Below are positions 6,495 to 13,447 of a DNA stretch of 13,863 nt, one piece after another (position 1 is the stretch's first letter; each line of letters starts with the position of its first letter). Both the position numbers and the translations under genes were made by a program. The DNA is from an uncultured Collinsella sp. Its GTDB lineage: Bacteria; Actinomycetota; Coriobacteriia; Coriobacteriales; Coriobacteriaceae. Below the pieces are notes generated by a model that did no database searches, had not been told where the DNA came from, and saw only the letters and a list, made by a program, of their open reading frames with translations. The stretch spans positions 1-13,863 of the forward strand of contig CABVCF010000049.1 in the NCBI GenBank assembly GCA_902496775.1, given 5' to 3'.

Positions 6495-7070
6495 ATGTCC
6501 ACGTCACAAAGCCAGAAAAAAGAAGCCATCGCCCAGGCGGCCGAGCAGGAGCTCGCATCGCTTGCGGTCCGTGGCGTGCGTATCGCGGGCAACGCGTGCT
6601 CGCCGATCGTGCTGGTCAAAGGCGATTTGGACGAGGCCGAGCGTTCGGGTGGCGAGCTTGCCGCCGGCCCGGATGGCGCGGCGTTGCGCAAGGCGCTTGG
6701 GGCCATCGGCTACGCGCCCGAGGATTTTTGCGTGCTGGCAAGCGTCGCCGGCGTGGGTGACGGGGCGGTCGCGACAGGCGAGGGCCTACCGTGCGAGCTG
6801 TTCCGCGAGGCGCTCGAGGCCTTGGACCCCGAGGCGGTCTTGCTGCTGGACGATCGCGCGGCCGATACCATGCGCGAGACCTATGCCGACATGCTTGTGG
6901 CAATCGACGACTTCGATACCGCTATGCTCAAGCCCGGCTTGGTCGCCCATGTGCAGGGCCGCCGCGTGCTCGCGCTCGACGGCTTTGAGGCGGCACTCAC
7001 TGACAAAACCGCCAAGCAGCGCATGTGGGCATACATCAAGCAGCTGACCCCGGCAGCCGCTCCGCTGTAG
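6495..7070 (+). CDS. Hypothetical protein resembling a degenerate uracil-DNA glycosylase fold
   Basis: The 191-residue product is soluble, acidic and Ala-rich, with no signal peptide. I cannot name it firmly, but motif order echoes family-4 uracil-DNA glycosylases. SPIVLVKGDLDEAERSGGEL (36-55) sits where the GEAPG...GRPFVG segment would be. G-x2-G-AALRKALGAIGYAPEDFCVLASV (58-84) corresponds to the GxxGxLLD...GLxREDVYITNVV region. FREALEALDPEAVLLLDDRAAD (103-124) corresponds to the helix-strand IxxLxPKVIVxLGxxAA. GRRVLALDGFEAALTDKTAKQRMWAYIKQL (155-184) corresponds to GIPVLPTxHPxYLL...K...WxDL. The catalytic GEAPG and HPS-type residues and the [4Fe-4S] cysteine pattern are absent, so it is unlikely to be an active glycosylase of this class. 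ATG 6495 is chosen because GGAGA lies five bases upstream and the earlier in-frame ATG at 6465 overlaps the TATAAT box. It converges on the kinase gene 18 bases away. Confidence 0.75.
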   Translation: MSTSQSQKKEAIAQAAEQELASLAVRGVRIAGNACSPIVLVKGDLDEAERSGGELAAGPDGAALRKALGAIGYAPEDFCVLASVAGVGDGAVATGEGLPCELFREALEALDPEAVLLLDDRAADTMRETYADMLVAIDDFDTAMLKPGLVAHVQGRRVLALDGFEAALTDKTAKQRMWAYIKQLTPAAAPL

Positions 7071-7073
7071 CGA

Positions 7074-7087
7074 GGCTGGCGGCAGCC
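7074..7087. repeat. Small stem between convergent genes
   Basis: GGCTG (7074-7078) and CAGCC (7083-7087) pair around GCGG in the 18-base gap between the plus-strand gene ending at 7070 and the minus-strand kinase ending at 7089. No T run follows on either strand, so it is at best a weak terminator. Confidence 0.3.
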
Positions 7088-7088
7088 C

Positions 7089-8366
7089 CTACATCACGGC
7101 GCGCAGCTCAAACCGATCGCCGTTAATGCGGAACTGGCAGTTGCCGTTCATGCGCTCCACGGCAAGTTTGATGCTCCTGGTGCCAAAGCCGTGGCCCGCA
7201 TGCCGGGTCACGGGCATGCCGTCGACCATGCGCGGCGCGCGGTCAAACGTGTTGGAAACTAACAGCAGCAGCTGGCCGTCCTCTAATCGCAGGTCAAAGT
7301 CGACGAATCGCTTTCCTTGGGGTGCGGCGCTTGCGGCGGTGATAGCGTTTTCCAAGGCATTTGAGAGCACGCTAAACAGGTCGGCGTCACCTACGTGGAT
7401 GGTTTCGGGTACGGCGGCGCGCAGGTTGGCGGTAATGCCGTTTCTATTGATATCCGAGTTAAATGACGAAAGCGCGATGTTTACGGTCTCGTTGGCGCAG
7501 AAGCGGCGTACGGCGGTGCGGTCGCCGGCTTCGCAGAGTTCGTCGATGCGATCGAGCGCCTCGTCGGTGTGGCCCTCCTCAATTAAAGCGGCCAGGCCGC
7601 GTAGGAAGTGGCGCATGTCGTGGCGCAGAATCGACAGCTCGCGCCCAGATTGACGCCAAGCCTCGAGCTCTTTGATGGCGGCGCTGTCGCGGGTTTCGAG
7701 CATCCAGCGCTCTCGCTCGGCGGTTTCCTTTTCTTCGTATTCGCGCAGGTAAACGGCAAGAAACATAAGATAGAAGGCACAGAGCGCAAATGCCAAAAAC
7801 TCAACCGTCACCACCGAGCCCGAGTGGAACAGCGTGGTGTAGACGTTGGTGGCATAGTCAAAGACGTAATAGACGAGCGGCAGGATTAAAAGGATGCCCA
7901 GCTCGGTGGTGCTTTTAATCGCCAAGCGTGGACCGATGTCGCCGGCCCAATGCAACAGGACGGCAAAGACGGCGAGTGTGGTCGCGATGCGCGCCAGATA
8001 GTACGCGATCTGAGAATCGGTTGCGGCAAATGCGGCGATGCCCATCCAATTGCTGAACTGGCAGCTCAGATAGGCACTCGTAATGCCGAGCACGGCAAGC
8101 AGCGGGCTCAGGTGGTAGCGCGCGCACAAATAGATGACGAGCGGCAGATGCACGACGAGCGGATATACCTGGCGGGCGAAAAGCTCGCCGCCGACGGCAT
8201 TGGCGATCGAAAAGGCAGCGCCGGTTGCGACTCCGACCCCCACCAACTCGAGTGCATGGCGTCGATTGATTTCGATACCGCACAGCGCCGCCGAGGCAAA
8301 GACGCCAAAGAGTAGCGTTGTGGCGTGGTGGATTGCCCAAAGGATCATTTCGACCGAGGAGACCAT
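7089..8366 (-). CDS. GHKL-family sensor histidine kinase (AgrC/ComD-like)
   Basis: This 425-residue membrane sensor kinase is the AgrC type that usually partners LytTR regulators. Residues 1-207 contain about six hydrophobic segments (near 8-30, 40-62, 67-98, 122-140, 155-170 and 186-207). A charged linker or coiled coil follows (208-245). The dimerisation and phosphoacceptor motif is ILRHDMRHFLRGL (246-258), with His249 the likely phosphorylated residue. The ATPase domain has the N box SNALENAI (335-342) and the G box HGFGTRSIKLAVERMNG (392-408). The ATG start overlaps the TGA stop of the upstream regulator by one base (TGATG), so the two are co-translated. The ligand is unknown; no peptide-pheromone or AgrB-type processing gene lies in the window. 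Confidence 0.9.
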   Translation of the reverse strand: MVSSVEMILWAIHHATTLLFGVFASAALCGIEINRRHALELVGVGVATGAAFSIANAVGGELFARQVYPLVVHLPLVIYLCARYHLSPLLAVLGITSAYLSCQFSNWMGIAAFAATDSQIAYYLARIATTLAVFAVLLHWAGDIGPRLAIKSTTELGILLILPLVYYVFDYATNVYTTLFHSGSVVTVEFLAFALCAFYLMFLAVYLREYEEKETAERERWMLETRDSAAIKELEAWRQSGRELSILRHDMRHFLRGLAALIEEGHTDEALDRIDELCEAGDRTAVRRFCANETVNIALSSFNSDINRNGITANLRAAVPETIHVGDADLFSVLSNALENAITAASAAPQGKRFVDFDLRLEDGQLLLLVSNTFDRAPRMVDGMPVTRHAGHGFGTRSIKLAVERMNGNCQFRINGDRFELRAVM

Positions 8367-9088
8367 CAGTGTCTCCCACCCTCAAAGCGCACCGCAAAGT
8401 AGGCGTCTTGGAATCCCTGCTTGCAGCTGCGCGAAAGCGGGATGCAAGCGCCCGAGCGCATGACGATGTCCGTGCGGTCAAAGTGATCGATATTGCGCAG
8501 GTTGACCTGGTAGCTGCGGTGGCATTTAAAGAAGACCGCGTTTTGCGCCAAACGGTCCTCGACGCTGCGGAACGATTCGAGTGCCTCGATATCGCGTCCG
8601 TCGCGCAGGTGGAAGACCACGTGCTTGTTGCGTGCCTCGGCATATTCGATGTCGGACAGGCGCAGGGCGTGGTAGCTAAAGGAAGTTTTGATCACGAGCT
8701 CGTCGGTTGCCGCCGGGCGCATGCTCGAAAGCTCGTTAAGTAACTGCGCCAGGCGTTCGTAAGTCACGGGCTTGAGCAGATAGTCGAAGGCGCGGACCTC
8801 GTAGGACTCCAGCGCAAACTCGGGCGACGAGGTGAGGAACACCAGGCGCACGGCGGTATCGGCCTGGCGCAATTCGCGCGCGGTGTCCATGCCGTTGACG
8901 AGCGGCATGATCATGTCGAGCAGAATGATGTCGGCGCGCGATGCGGCATGGCGGGCCAGCAGGTCCTCGCCGCGCGTGACGAGCGCAACATCGACCGCCG
9001 TGCCCGTCTCGCTCGACCAACGGTCGATCATCCGGTGCAGTCTATCTAGAAAAGCGACGTCATCGTCGCAGGCAATAATCTTGAGCAT
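8366..9088 (-). CDS. LytTR-family response regulator
   Basis: This 240-residue transcription factor has an N-terminal receiver domain (1-120) with acidic Asp9/Asp10, phosphoacceptor Asp58 in ILLDMIMP, Thr86/Ser87 and Lys106 in LLKPVTYE. A C-terminal LytTR DNA-binding domain follows (about 130-235; IEYAEARNKHVVFHLRDG, FFKCHRSYQVNLRNI, IPLSRSCKQGF). Such regulators bind paired direct repeats upstream of peptide-signalling, bacteriocin or adhesion genes. AAGGGGG lies four bases before the ATG. It is first in a two-gene operon with the histidine kinase. It shares an intergenic region of about 290 bases with the divergent nad operon, but no clear LytTR repeat pair was found there. Confidence 0.93.
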   Translation of the reverse strand: MLKIIACDDDVAFLDRLHRMIDRWSSETGTAVDVALVTRGEDLLARHAASRADIILLDMIMPLVNGMDTARELRQADTAVRLVFLTSSPEFALESYEVRAFDYLLKPVTYERLAQLLNELSSMRPAATDELVIKTSFSYHALRLSDIEYAEARNKHVVFHLRDGRDIEALESFRSVEDRLAQNAVFFKCHRSYQVNLRNIDHFDRTDIVMRSGACIPLSRSCKQGFQDAYFAVRFEGGRH

Positions 9089-9295
9089 TCGGCCCCCTTA
9101 AGTAGTTCGATTTTGCCACATCGGGCACGCGCCGCTTGTGGAGGTGCGGACCGTTTGCGCCCCACGGCGTGCAACTCGCGCCAAGCGGTATTGCGGTGGC
9201 GAAAGATGCCTCCTGCGCTATCGAGAGCTCGGCTATCCTCAGCTTGCCAGTTCAAAAATGGACCTGCCACATGATTGAATCTTTATTTCAACTTT
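9089..9295. other. Intergenic region upstream of the two-component operon
   Basis: This 207-base stretch lies between the divergent regulator gene and the nad operator. I see no credible gene: an open frame at 9046-9270 has no family features and overlaps the regulator start. I could not identify a convincing promoter hexamer pair for the two-component operon. Confidence 0.5.
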
Positions 9296-9339
9296 ACACC
9301 TAGGTTTACAGCTGTCTTGTCAGCTGTAAACCTAGGTGT
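9296..9339. promoter_or_regulatory. Perfect 44-base palindromic operator of the nad operon, probable NiaR site
   Basis: The arms ACACCTAGGTTTACAGCTG (9296-9314) and its exact complement (9321-9339) flank the six-base centre TCTTGT. Each arm contains two smaller palindromes, ACCTAGGT and CAGCTG, giving four nested elements. The operon downstream encodes NadA, NadB, NadC and the niacin-responsive repressor NiaR, so NiaR is the obvious ligand. The dyad overlaps the -35 and spacer of the predicted promoter, so binding would block RNA polymerase. The symmetry is seen directly; assignment to NiaR is inference from gene context. Confidence 0.85.
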
Positions 9340-9345
9340 CATACT
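9317..9345 (+). promoter_or_regulatory. Predicted promoter of the nadA-nadB-nadC-niaR operon
   Basis: TTGTCA (9317-9322) matches the -35 consensus in five of six positions. CATACT (9340-9345) matches the -10 in four of six, at the optimal 17-base spacing. The start point would fall near 9352, giving a leader of about 30 bases that includes the ribosome site AGAGAGGGG (9367-9375). The -35 begins at the centre of the palindrome and the spacer lies in its right arm. Confidence 0.6.
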
Positions 9346-9380
9346 AAAGGCCCAAGATTCGCCAAAAGAGAGGGGCCTTG

Positions 9381-10406
9381 ATGGCACAGAGCGCGAACAT
9401 GGATGCGTCGGAGCTTGCACGCGATATCGCGGCCGGCCTAGCATCGGCAACGACGGCAACGGAGCGCGCGGCACTGGTGCCCGCAGAGCTCGTCGAGGCC
9501 ATTCAGCAACTAAAAACCCAACGTGACGCGGTGATCCTGGCGCACTATTACGTGGCGCCCGAGGTCCAAGCCGTTGCCGATTACGTCGGCGATAGCTTCT
9601 ACCTGGCAAAGCTCGCCAAAAGCCTGCCGCAGCAGACCATCGTGTTGTGCGGCGTGGAGTTTATGGGCGAGAGCGCCAAGCTGCTCAATCCCACTAAGAC
9701 CGTGCTGCTGCCCGAGCCGGGCGCGGACTGTCCCATGGCGCACATGGTCAAGCGCGAGACGGTCGACGCGGCGCGCGCCGAGTACGGCGACGACCTGGCC
9801 GTGGTGTGCTACGTCAACTCCACGGTTGAGATCAAGAGCTGGAGCGACGTGTGCGTCACCAGCTCCAACGCCGTTAAGATCGTGTCCGAGCTGCCGCAGC
9901 AGCATATTCTGTTCATTCCCGACCAAAACCTGGGACGCTTCGTAGCCGAGCAGGTGCCGCAAAAGCACGTCATCCTCAACAACGGCTACTGCCCGCGCCA
10001 TCACATCATCACCGTCGAGCAGATCGTCGACGCGACGGAGGCCCACCCCGACGCGCTCGTGCTGGCGCACCCCGAGTGCAAGGCCGACGTCCTGGCCGAG
10101 GCCGACTACATCGGCTCCACCGCCGGCATCATCAAGTATGCCGAGGAGTCCGGCGCGAGCGAATTCATCATCGTGACGGTCCGCGGCGTGCTCTACGAGC
10201 TCGAGCGCCGCTGCCATGGCACCGGCAAGAAGTTCTACTTCCCCGCGGTGCAGCCCACCTGCGTCAACATGGACCTCATCACGCTCGAAAAGCTCGTGCG
10301 CTGCCTGGAGACGGGCGAGGGCGAGGTGCAGATCGGCGTCTCGGACGAGGCTGCCGACCAGGCCAAGCTCACGCTCGACCGTATGCTCGAGTACGCAGCA
10401 CGCTAG
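9381..10406 (+). CDS. nadA: Quinolinate synthase NadA
   Basis: NadA condenses iminoaspartate (from NadB) with dihydroxyacetone phosphate to quinolinate using a [4Fe-4S] cluster; it is cytoplasmic and oxygen sensitive. The 341-residue product begins its core at VILAHYYVAPEVQAVADYVGDS (51-72). Motifs include VLCGVEFMGESAKLLNP (88-104), VVCYVNSTVEIKSWSDVCVTSSNAV (141-165), PDQNLGRFV (180-188), HPECKADV (230-237), STAGIIKYA (246-254) and QPTCVNMDL (291-299). The likely cluster ligands are Cys90, Cys204 (NGYCPRHH) and Cys294, with spacing close to the Bacillus-type enzyme. ATG 9381 follows AGAGAGGGG by five bases; a TTG immediately before it is in frame but unneeded. It is the first gene of the operon, 55 bases from nadB. 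Confidence 0.97.
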   Translation: MAQSANMDASELARDIAAGLASATTATERAALVPAELVEAIQQLKTQRDAVILAHYYVAPEVQAVADYVGDSFYLAKLAKSLPQQTIVLCGVEFMGESAKLLNPTKTVLLPEPGADCPMAHMVKRETVDAARAEYGDDLAVVCYVNSTVEIKSWSDVCVTSSNAVKIVSELPQQHILFIPDQNLGRFVAEQVPQKHVILNNGYCPRHHIITVEQIVDATEAHPDALVLAHPECKADVLAEADYIGSTAGIIKYAEESGASEFIIVTVRGVLYELERRCHGTGKKFYFPAVQPTCVNMDLITLEKLVRCLETGEGEVQIGVSDEAADQAKLTLDRMLEYAAR

Positions 10407-10461
10407 AACAATGTTGCATGAGGGGCGGTCCCTTATGTCACATTCAAGGGAGAGGATTCCT

Positions 10462-11838
10462 GTGGAAACCAAGCAATACCCCGATATGGAGTGCGACGTC
10501 GTCATTGCCGGCTGCGGCGTGGCGGGTCTGTACGCGGCCCTCAATCTGCCGACGAGCACGCGCGTGATCATGCTCTCCAAGGGCGCTGTCGACGAGTGCG
10601 ATTCGATGCTCGCGCAGGGCGGCATTTGCGTGCTGCCCGAAGGCTCGGACTACGATGCCTTCTTTGAGGACACCATGCACGCCGGCCACTACGAGAACCG
10701 CCGCGAGAGCGTCGACATCATGATTCGCTCGAGCCGTTCGGTCATCAACGACCTGCTAGCGATGGGCGTGGATTTTGAGCGCAAGGCCGATGGCAGCCTC
10801 GACTTTACCCGCGAGGGCGCGCACAGCCGTCCGCGCATTGCCTTCCATGCCGACATTACGGGCAAGGAGATTACGACCAAGCTGCTCCAGGCCGTTCGCA
10901 AGCTGGATAACGTGCAGATTTTGGAGCACGTAGCCATGACCGACATCCTGACGGGCGAACGTGACGGCGCCACGGTGTGTGCCGGTGTCGTCGCCGTTTC
11001 CGTGGACGAGGACAACTCGGTTCGTCCCGCCGACGAGCTGACAAATGCCGCCGAGGGCGTGCATGCCGGCGAGCCGTTTAAGATCCATGCCCGCCACACG
11101 CTGTGGGCGACGGGCGGTATCGGCGGCGTATACGACCACTCGACCAACTACCCGCAGCTCACGGGCGACGCCTGCTACATTGCTCAGGAGCATGGCATTA
11201 AGATGGAGCACTTGGACTACGTGCAGATCCACCCCACGGGACTGTTCTCGCCGCAGCCGGGCCGCACCTTCCTGATCAGCGAGAGCTGCCGCGGCGAGGG
11301 CGCGATTTTGCTCAACGCCGCCGGCGAGCGCTTTACCGACGAGCTTCAGCCGCGCGATGTGGTCGCCGCCGCCATCCGCGAGCAGATGAAGCAGGACGGC
11401 ACCGAGCACGAGTGGCTGAGCTTTGCCCCCGTCGAGCGCGATGTGGTGACCGGGCACTTTACCAATATCCGCGCGCGCTGCCTGGAGGACGGCCGCGATA
11501 TTTTGGACGAGCCCATTCCCGTTACGCCCACGCAGCACTACTTTATGGGCGGCGTGTGGGTCGACAAGGACGGTCGCACCTCGATGCCCGAGCTCTACGC
11601 CGCGGGCGAGACGGCCTGCAACGGCGTTCACGGCAAGAACCGCCTAGCTTCTAACAGCCTGCTCGAGGCGCTGGTCTGGGGTCGTCGCGCCGCGTGGTAT
11701 ATGCGTACCGACGAGTCGCTGGCCGTGGAGCAGGCCGGTGAGCCCGCGCTTGACGGACGTCACCGCGCCCTGAGCGCCGACCCCCTTGCAATCGATGATT
11801 TGGCCCGTGCCGCCGGCACGCAGGCCGTGGAGGAGTAG
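10462..11838 (+). CDS. nadB: L-aspartate oxidase NadB
   Basis: NadB is the FAD enzyme that oxidises L-aspartate to iminoaspartate for NadA. In anaerobes fumarate or another acceptor replaces oxygen. The FAD motif VVIAGCGVAGLYAALNL (13-29) and SMLAQGGICV (48-57) open the protein. Likely active-site residues known from the family are Glu118 (REGAHS), His257 (QIHPTG), Arg277 (SCRGEGA), His359 (PTQHYFMGG) and Arg394 (HGKNRLASNSLLEALVWG). At 458 residues it is shorter than the common 500-540: only about 50 residues follow the last FAD motif, so most of the C-terminal helical domain is missing. GTG 10462 is preferred because AAGGGAGAGG lies six bases upstream. ATG 10435 with GAGG 11 bases away is the alternative and adds nine residues. 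The stop is three bases before nadC. Confidence 0.93.
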   Translation: METKQYPDMECDVVIAGCGVAGLYAALNLPTSTRVIMLSKGAVDECDSMLAQGGICVLPEGSDYDAFFEDTMHAGHYENRRESVDIMIRSSRSVINDLLAMGVDFERKADGSLDFTREGAHSRPRIAFHADITGKEITTKLLQAVRKLDNVQILEHVAMTDILTGERDGATVCAGVVAVSVDEDNSVRPADELTNAAEGVHAGEPFKIHARHTLWATGGIGGVYDHSTNYPQLTGDACYIAQEHGIKMEHLDYVQIHPTGLFSPQPGRTFLISESCRGEGAILLNAAGERFTDELQPRDVVAAAIREQMKQDGTEHEWLSFAPVERDVVTGHFTNIRARCLEDGRDILDEPIPVTPTQHYFMGGVWVDKDGRTSMPELYAAGETACNGVHGKNRLASNSLLEALVWGRRAAWYMRTDESLAVEQAGEPALDGRHRALSADPLAIDDLARAAGTQAVEE

Positions 11839-11841
11839 ACC

Positions 11842-12702
11842 ATGAATCCCATTACCATGAAGCTCGTCGTCGATGATCTGATTCTGCAGGCTCTGCGCGA
11901 GGACATCACGTTTGAGGACGTGAGCACGGCGAGCGTGTGCCCCACGGCGCGCCCCGCCACGGTGGAGCTTATCGCCAAGGCCGATGGCATCATCGCGGGC
12001 TTGGATGTATTCGCCCGCACCTTTGAGCTGCTGGATTCGCAGAGCTCGGTGCTGTTTGATGTCGCCGACGGTGACGAGGTGCACGCCGGCGACCACGTGG
12101 GTCAGGTGCGCGGCGATGCGCGCGTGCTGCTTTCGGGCGAGCGTGTGGCGCTCAACTACCTGCAGCGCATGAGCGGTATCGCTACCTATACGCACCAGAT
12201 GGCCGCGGCGCTCGAGGGCACCAAGACCGTGCTCGTCGACACGCGCAAGACCACGCCGGGCATGCGCGTCTTCGAGAAGGCCGCAGTCGAGATCGGCGGC
12301 GGCAGTAACCACCGCTATAACCTGTCGACGGCTGTCATGCTCAAGGACAACCACATCGACGCCGCCGGTGGCGTGGCACGCGCGATTGAGATGGCGCGCG
12401 CCCATGCGTCGTTTACCACGACGGTCGAGATTGAGTGCGAGAGCCTGGATATGGTGCGCGAGGCCGTGGAGGCCGGTGCCGATATCATCATGCTCGACAA
12501 CATGACCCACGATGACATGGCTGCCGCCATCGAGCTTATCGCCGGTCGCGCCAAGACCGAGTGCTCGGGCAACGTGGACGCCAACAATATCCGCGCGCTC
12601 GCCGACCTGGGCGTTGACTTTATTAGCTCGGGGGCGCTGACGCACTCTGCGCCGATTCTCGACCTCTCGCTTAAGCACCTGCGTCTGTTGGACGGTAAAT
12701 AA
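11842..12702 (+). CDS. nadC: Nicotinate-nucleotide pyrophosphorylase (quinolinate phosphoribosyltransferase) NadC
   Basis: NadC converts quinolinate and phosphoribosyl pyrophosphate to nicotinate mononucleotide, CO2 and pyrophosphate. The 286-residue product has normal length. Signatures are ERVALNYLQRMSGIAT (100-115), DTRKTTPGMRVFEKAAVEIGGG (133-154) with NHRYNL (156-161), LKDNHI (167-172), VEIECES (195-201), IIMLDNM (215-221) and SGALTHSAPILDLSLKH (263-279). Substrate-contact Arg and Lys positions (Arg101, Arg135, Lys136, His157, Arg158, Lys168) are all present. The ribosome site GGAGG overlaps the end of nadB, three bases before which the genes meet, and the stop TAA shares its last A with the niaR ATG. 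The operon therefore runs coupled from nadB to niaR. Confidence 0.97.
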   Translation: MNPITMKLVVDDLILQALREDITFEDVSTASVCPTARPATVELIAKADGIIAGLDVFARTFELLDSQSSVLFDVADGDEVHAGDHVGQVRGDARVLLSGERVALNYLQRMSGIATYTHQMAAALEGTKTVLVDTRKTTPGMRVFEKAAVEIGGGSNHRYNLSTAVMLKDNHIDAAGGVARAIEMARAHASFTTTVEIECESLDMVREAVEAGADIIMLDNMTHDDMAAAIELIAGRAKTECSGNVDANNIRALADLGVDFISSGALTHSAPILDLSLKHLRLLDGK

Positions 12703-13247
12703 TGGACGCCCGCGAGCGTCGCCGTGCCATCATGGGCGTGCTCGAGAGCGCCAAAGATCCTGTCTCGGGCAGTGCGCTTGCCCGCGAGGTGGGCGTGAGC
12801 CGTCAGGTCGTGGTGCAGGACATCGCCCTGCTGCGCGCCGACGGGCACGATATCGTCGCCACCAATCGCGGCTACGTGCTACAGGAGGCGGCGAGCAGCC
12901 CGGCTGTGCCCACGCGTCTGGTCAAGGTTCGCCACGGCGTGGAGCAGGCAGGCGATGAGCTCACGAGCATCGTTGACGCGGGCGGCGCCGTGCTCAACGT
13001 GATTGTCAATCATCGCGTGTACGGTAAAATCACGGCCGACCTGGACATCCGCAATCGTCGCGATGTTGAGCGCTACCTGCACGATATCGAGAGCGGCAAG
13101 AGCTTTCCGCTGCTAACGGTAACCAGCGGTTATCACTTCCACCGTATTGCGGCAGACGACGAGCAAACCCTCGACGAGATCGAGACCATGCTCAAGGAGA
13201 AGGGCTACCTTGCCGATTTAATGCCCTACGAGGATGATTTGTCCTAG
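12702..13247 (+). CDS. niaR: NiaR, niacin-responsive transcriptional repressor
   Basis: NiaR represses NAD synthesis and niacin transport genes when nicotinic acid is abundant. The 181-residue product has an N-terminal winged helix-turn-helix (8-60; SGSALAREVGVSRQVVVQDIALLRADG) and a C-terminal 3H domain (about 70-172). His78, Glu86, His145 and His147 align in order and spacing with the metal ligands described for the Thermotoga maritima homologue (TM1602), so metal binding is probably retained. Other family blocks are NHRVYGKITADLDIRNRRDVERY (103-125) and LLTVTSGYHFHRI (137-149). It overlaps nadC by one base (TAATG) and closes the operon. It probably controls itself through the palindrome at 9296-9339, a negative feedback loop. 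Confidence 0.95.
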   Translation: MDARERRRAIMGVLESAKDPVSGSALAREVGVSRQVVVQDIALLRADGHDIVATNRGYVLQEAASSPAVPTRLVKVRHGVEQAGDELTSIVDAGGAVLNVIVNHRVYGKITADLDIRNRRDVERYLHDIESGKSFPLLTVTSGYHFHRIAADDEQTLDEIETMLKEKGYLADLMPYEDDLS

Positions 13248-13264
13248 CCCCAGGCTCTACCATA

Positions 13265-13331
13265 AGTTGCGGTGAAATAGTTCCTAAAATCGGCATCCAA
13301 GCCATAAAACAGGAACTATTCCACCGCAACT
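13265..13331. repeat. 67-base intergenic palindrome with 21-base arms downstream of niaR
   Basis: AGTTGCGGTGAAATAGTTCCT (read in two parts: AGTTGCGGTGA at 13265-13275, AATAGTTCCT at 13276-13285) pairs with 13311-13331 at 20 of 21 positions, around a 25-base loop. The single mismatch is A-C on the plus strand and U-G on the minus-strand RNA. No T run follows and a separate, conventional terminator lies downstream, so the palindrome is not needed for termination. It looks like a dispersed intergenic repeat element. It is similar in architecture to, but different in sequence from, the palindrome at 4952-5021. Confidence 0.75.
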
Positions 13332-13372
13332 GCCAAGGGTCCCGCTCCAAATTAGCTGCCCACACATGCAAA

Positions 13373-13410
13373 AGGAAGCCTCCGCGGCGATGCGGAGGCC
13401 TCCTTTTTTT
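13373..13410. terminator. Bidirectional intrinsic terminator between the nad operon and ferredoxin
   Basis: AGGAAGCCTCCGC (13373-13385) and GCGGAGGCCTCCT (13392-13404) form a 13-position stem with one mismatch and loop GGCGAT. On the plus strand a run of seven T ends at 13410, terminating nadA-nadB-nadC-niaR. On the minus strand TTTT follows the stem (13373-13370), 43 bases after the ferredoxin stop. A single structure therefore serves both convergent units. Confidence 0.9.
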
Positions 13411-13447
13411 GCACGGTGTACTTGTGAGTGTGCAAGTGGGGGAGTTG

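Noticed and set aside
5954..6760. Plus-strand 268-residue frame across trxA
   Set aside because: It runs antisense through trxA and the divergent promoter region, then out of frame into the real gene at 6495.
9046..9270. Minus-strand 74-residue frame, considered as a possible signal-peptide gene for the two-component system
   Set aside because: It overlaps the regulator start, has no hydrophobic leader, double-glycine or AgrD-like Cys motif, and no good ribosome site.
9510..10625. Minus-strand open frame of 371 residues opposite nadA/nadB
   Set aside because: It is a shadow of nadA and the start of nadB, with a His/Val/Leu-biased translation and no ribosome site or family feature. Similar cases at 10756-11631 and 11644-12678 were rejected for the same reason.
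5047..13258. 14-base exact match TAGCCCCAGGCTCT at 5047-5060 and 13245-13258, each close to a long palindrome
   Set aside because: One copy is coding (the nikR 3' end) and the other spans the niaR stop. A 14-base match is expected about once by chance in a window this size.
4952..13331. CRISPR array or a shared repeat family between the two long palindromes
   Set aside because: There are no regularly spaced direct repeats, and the two palindromes share no arm sequence, so they cannot be grouped as one element from this window.
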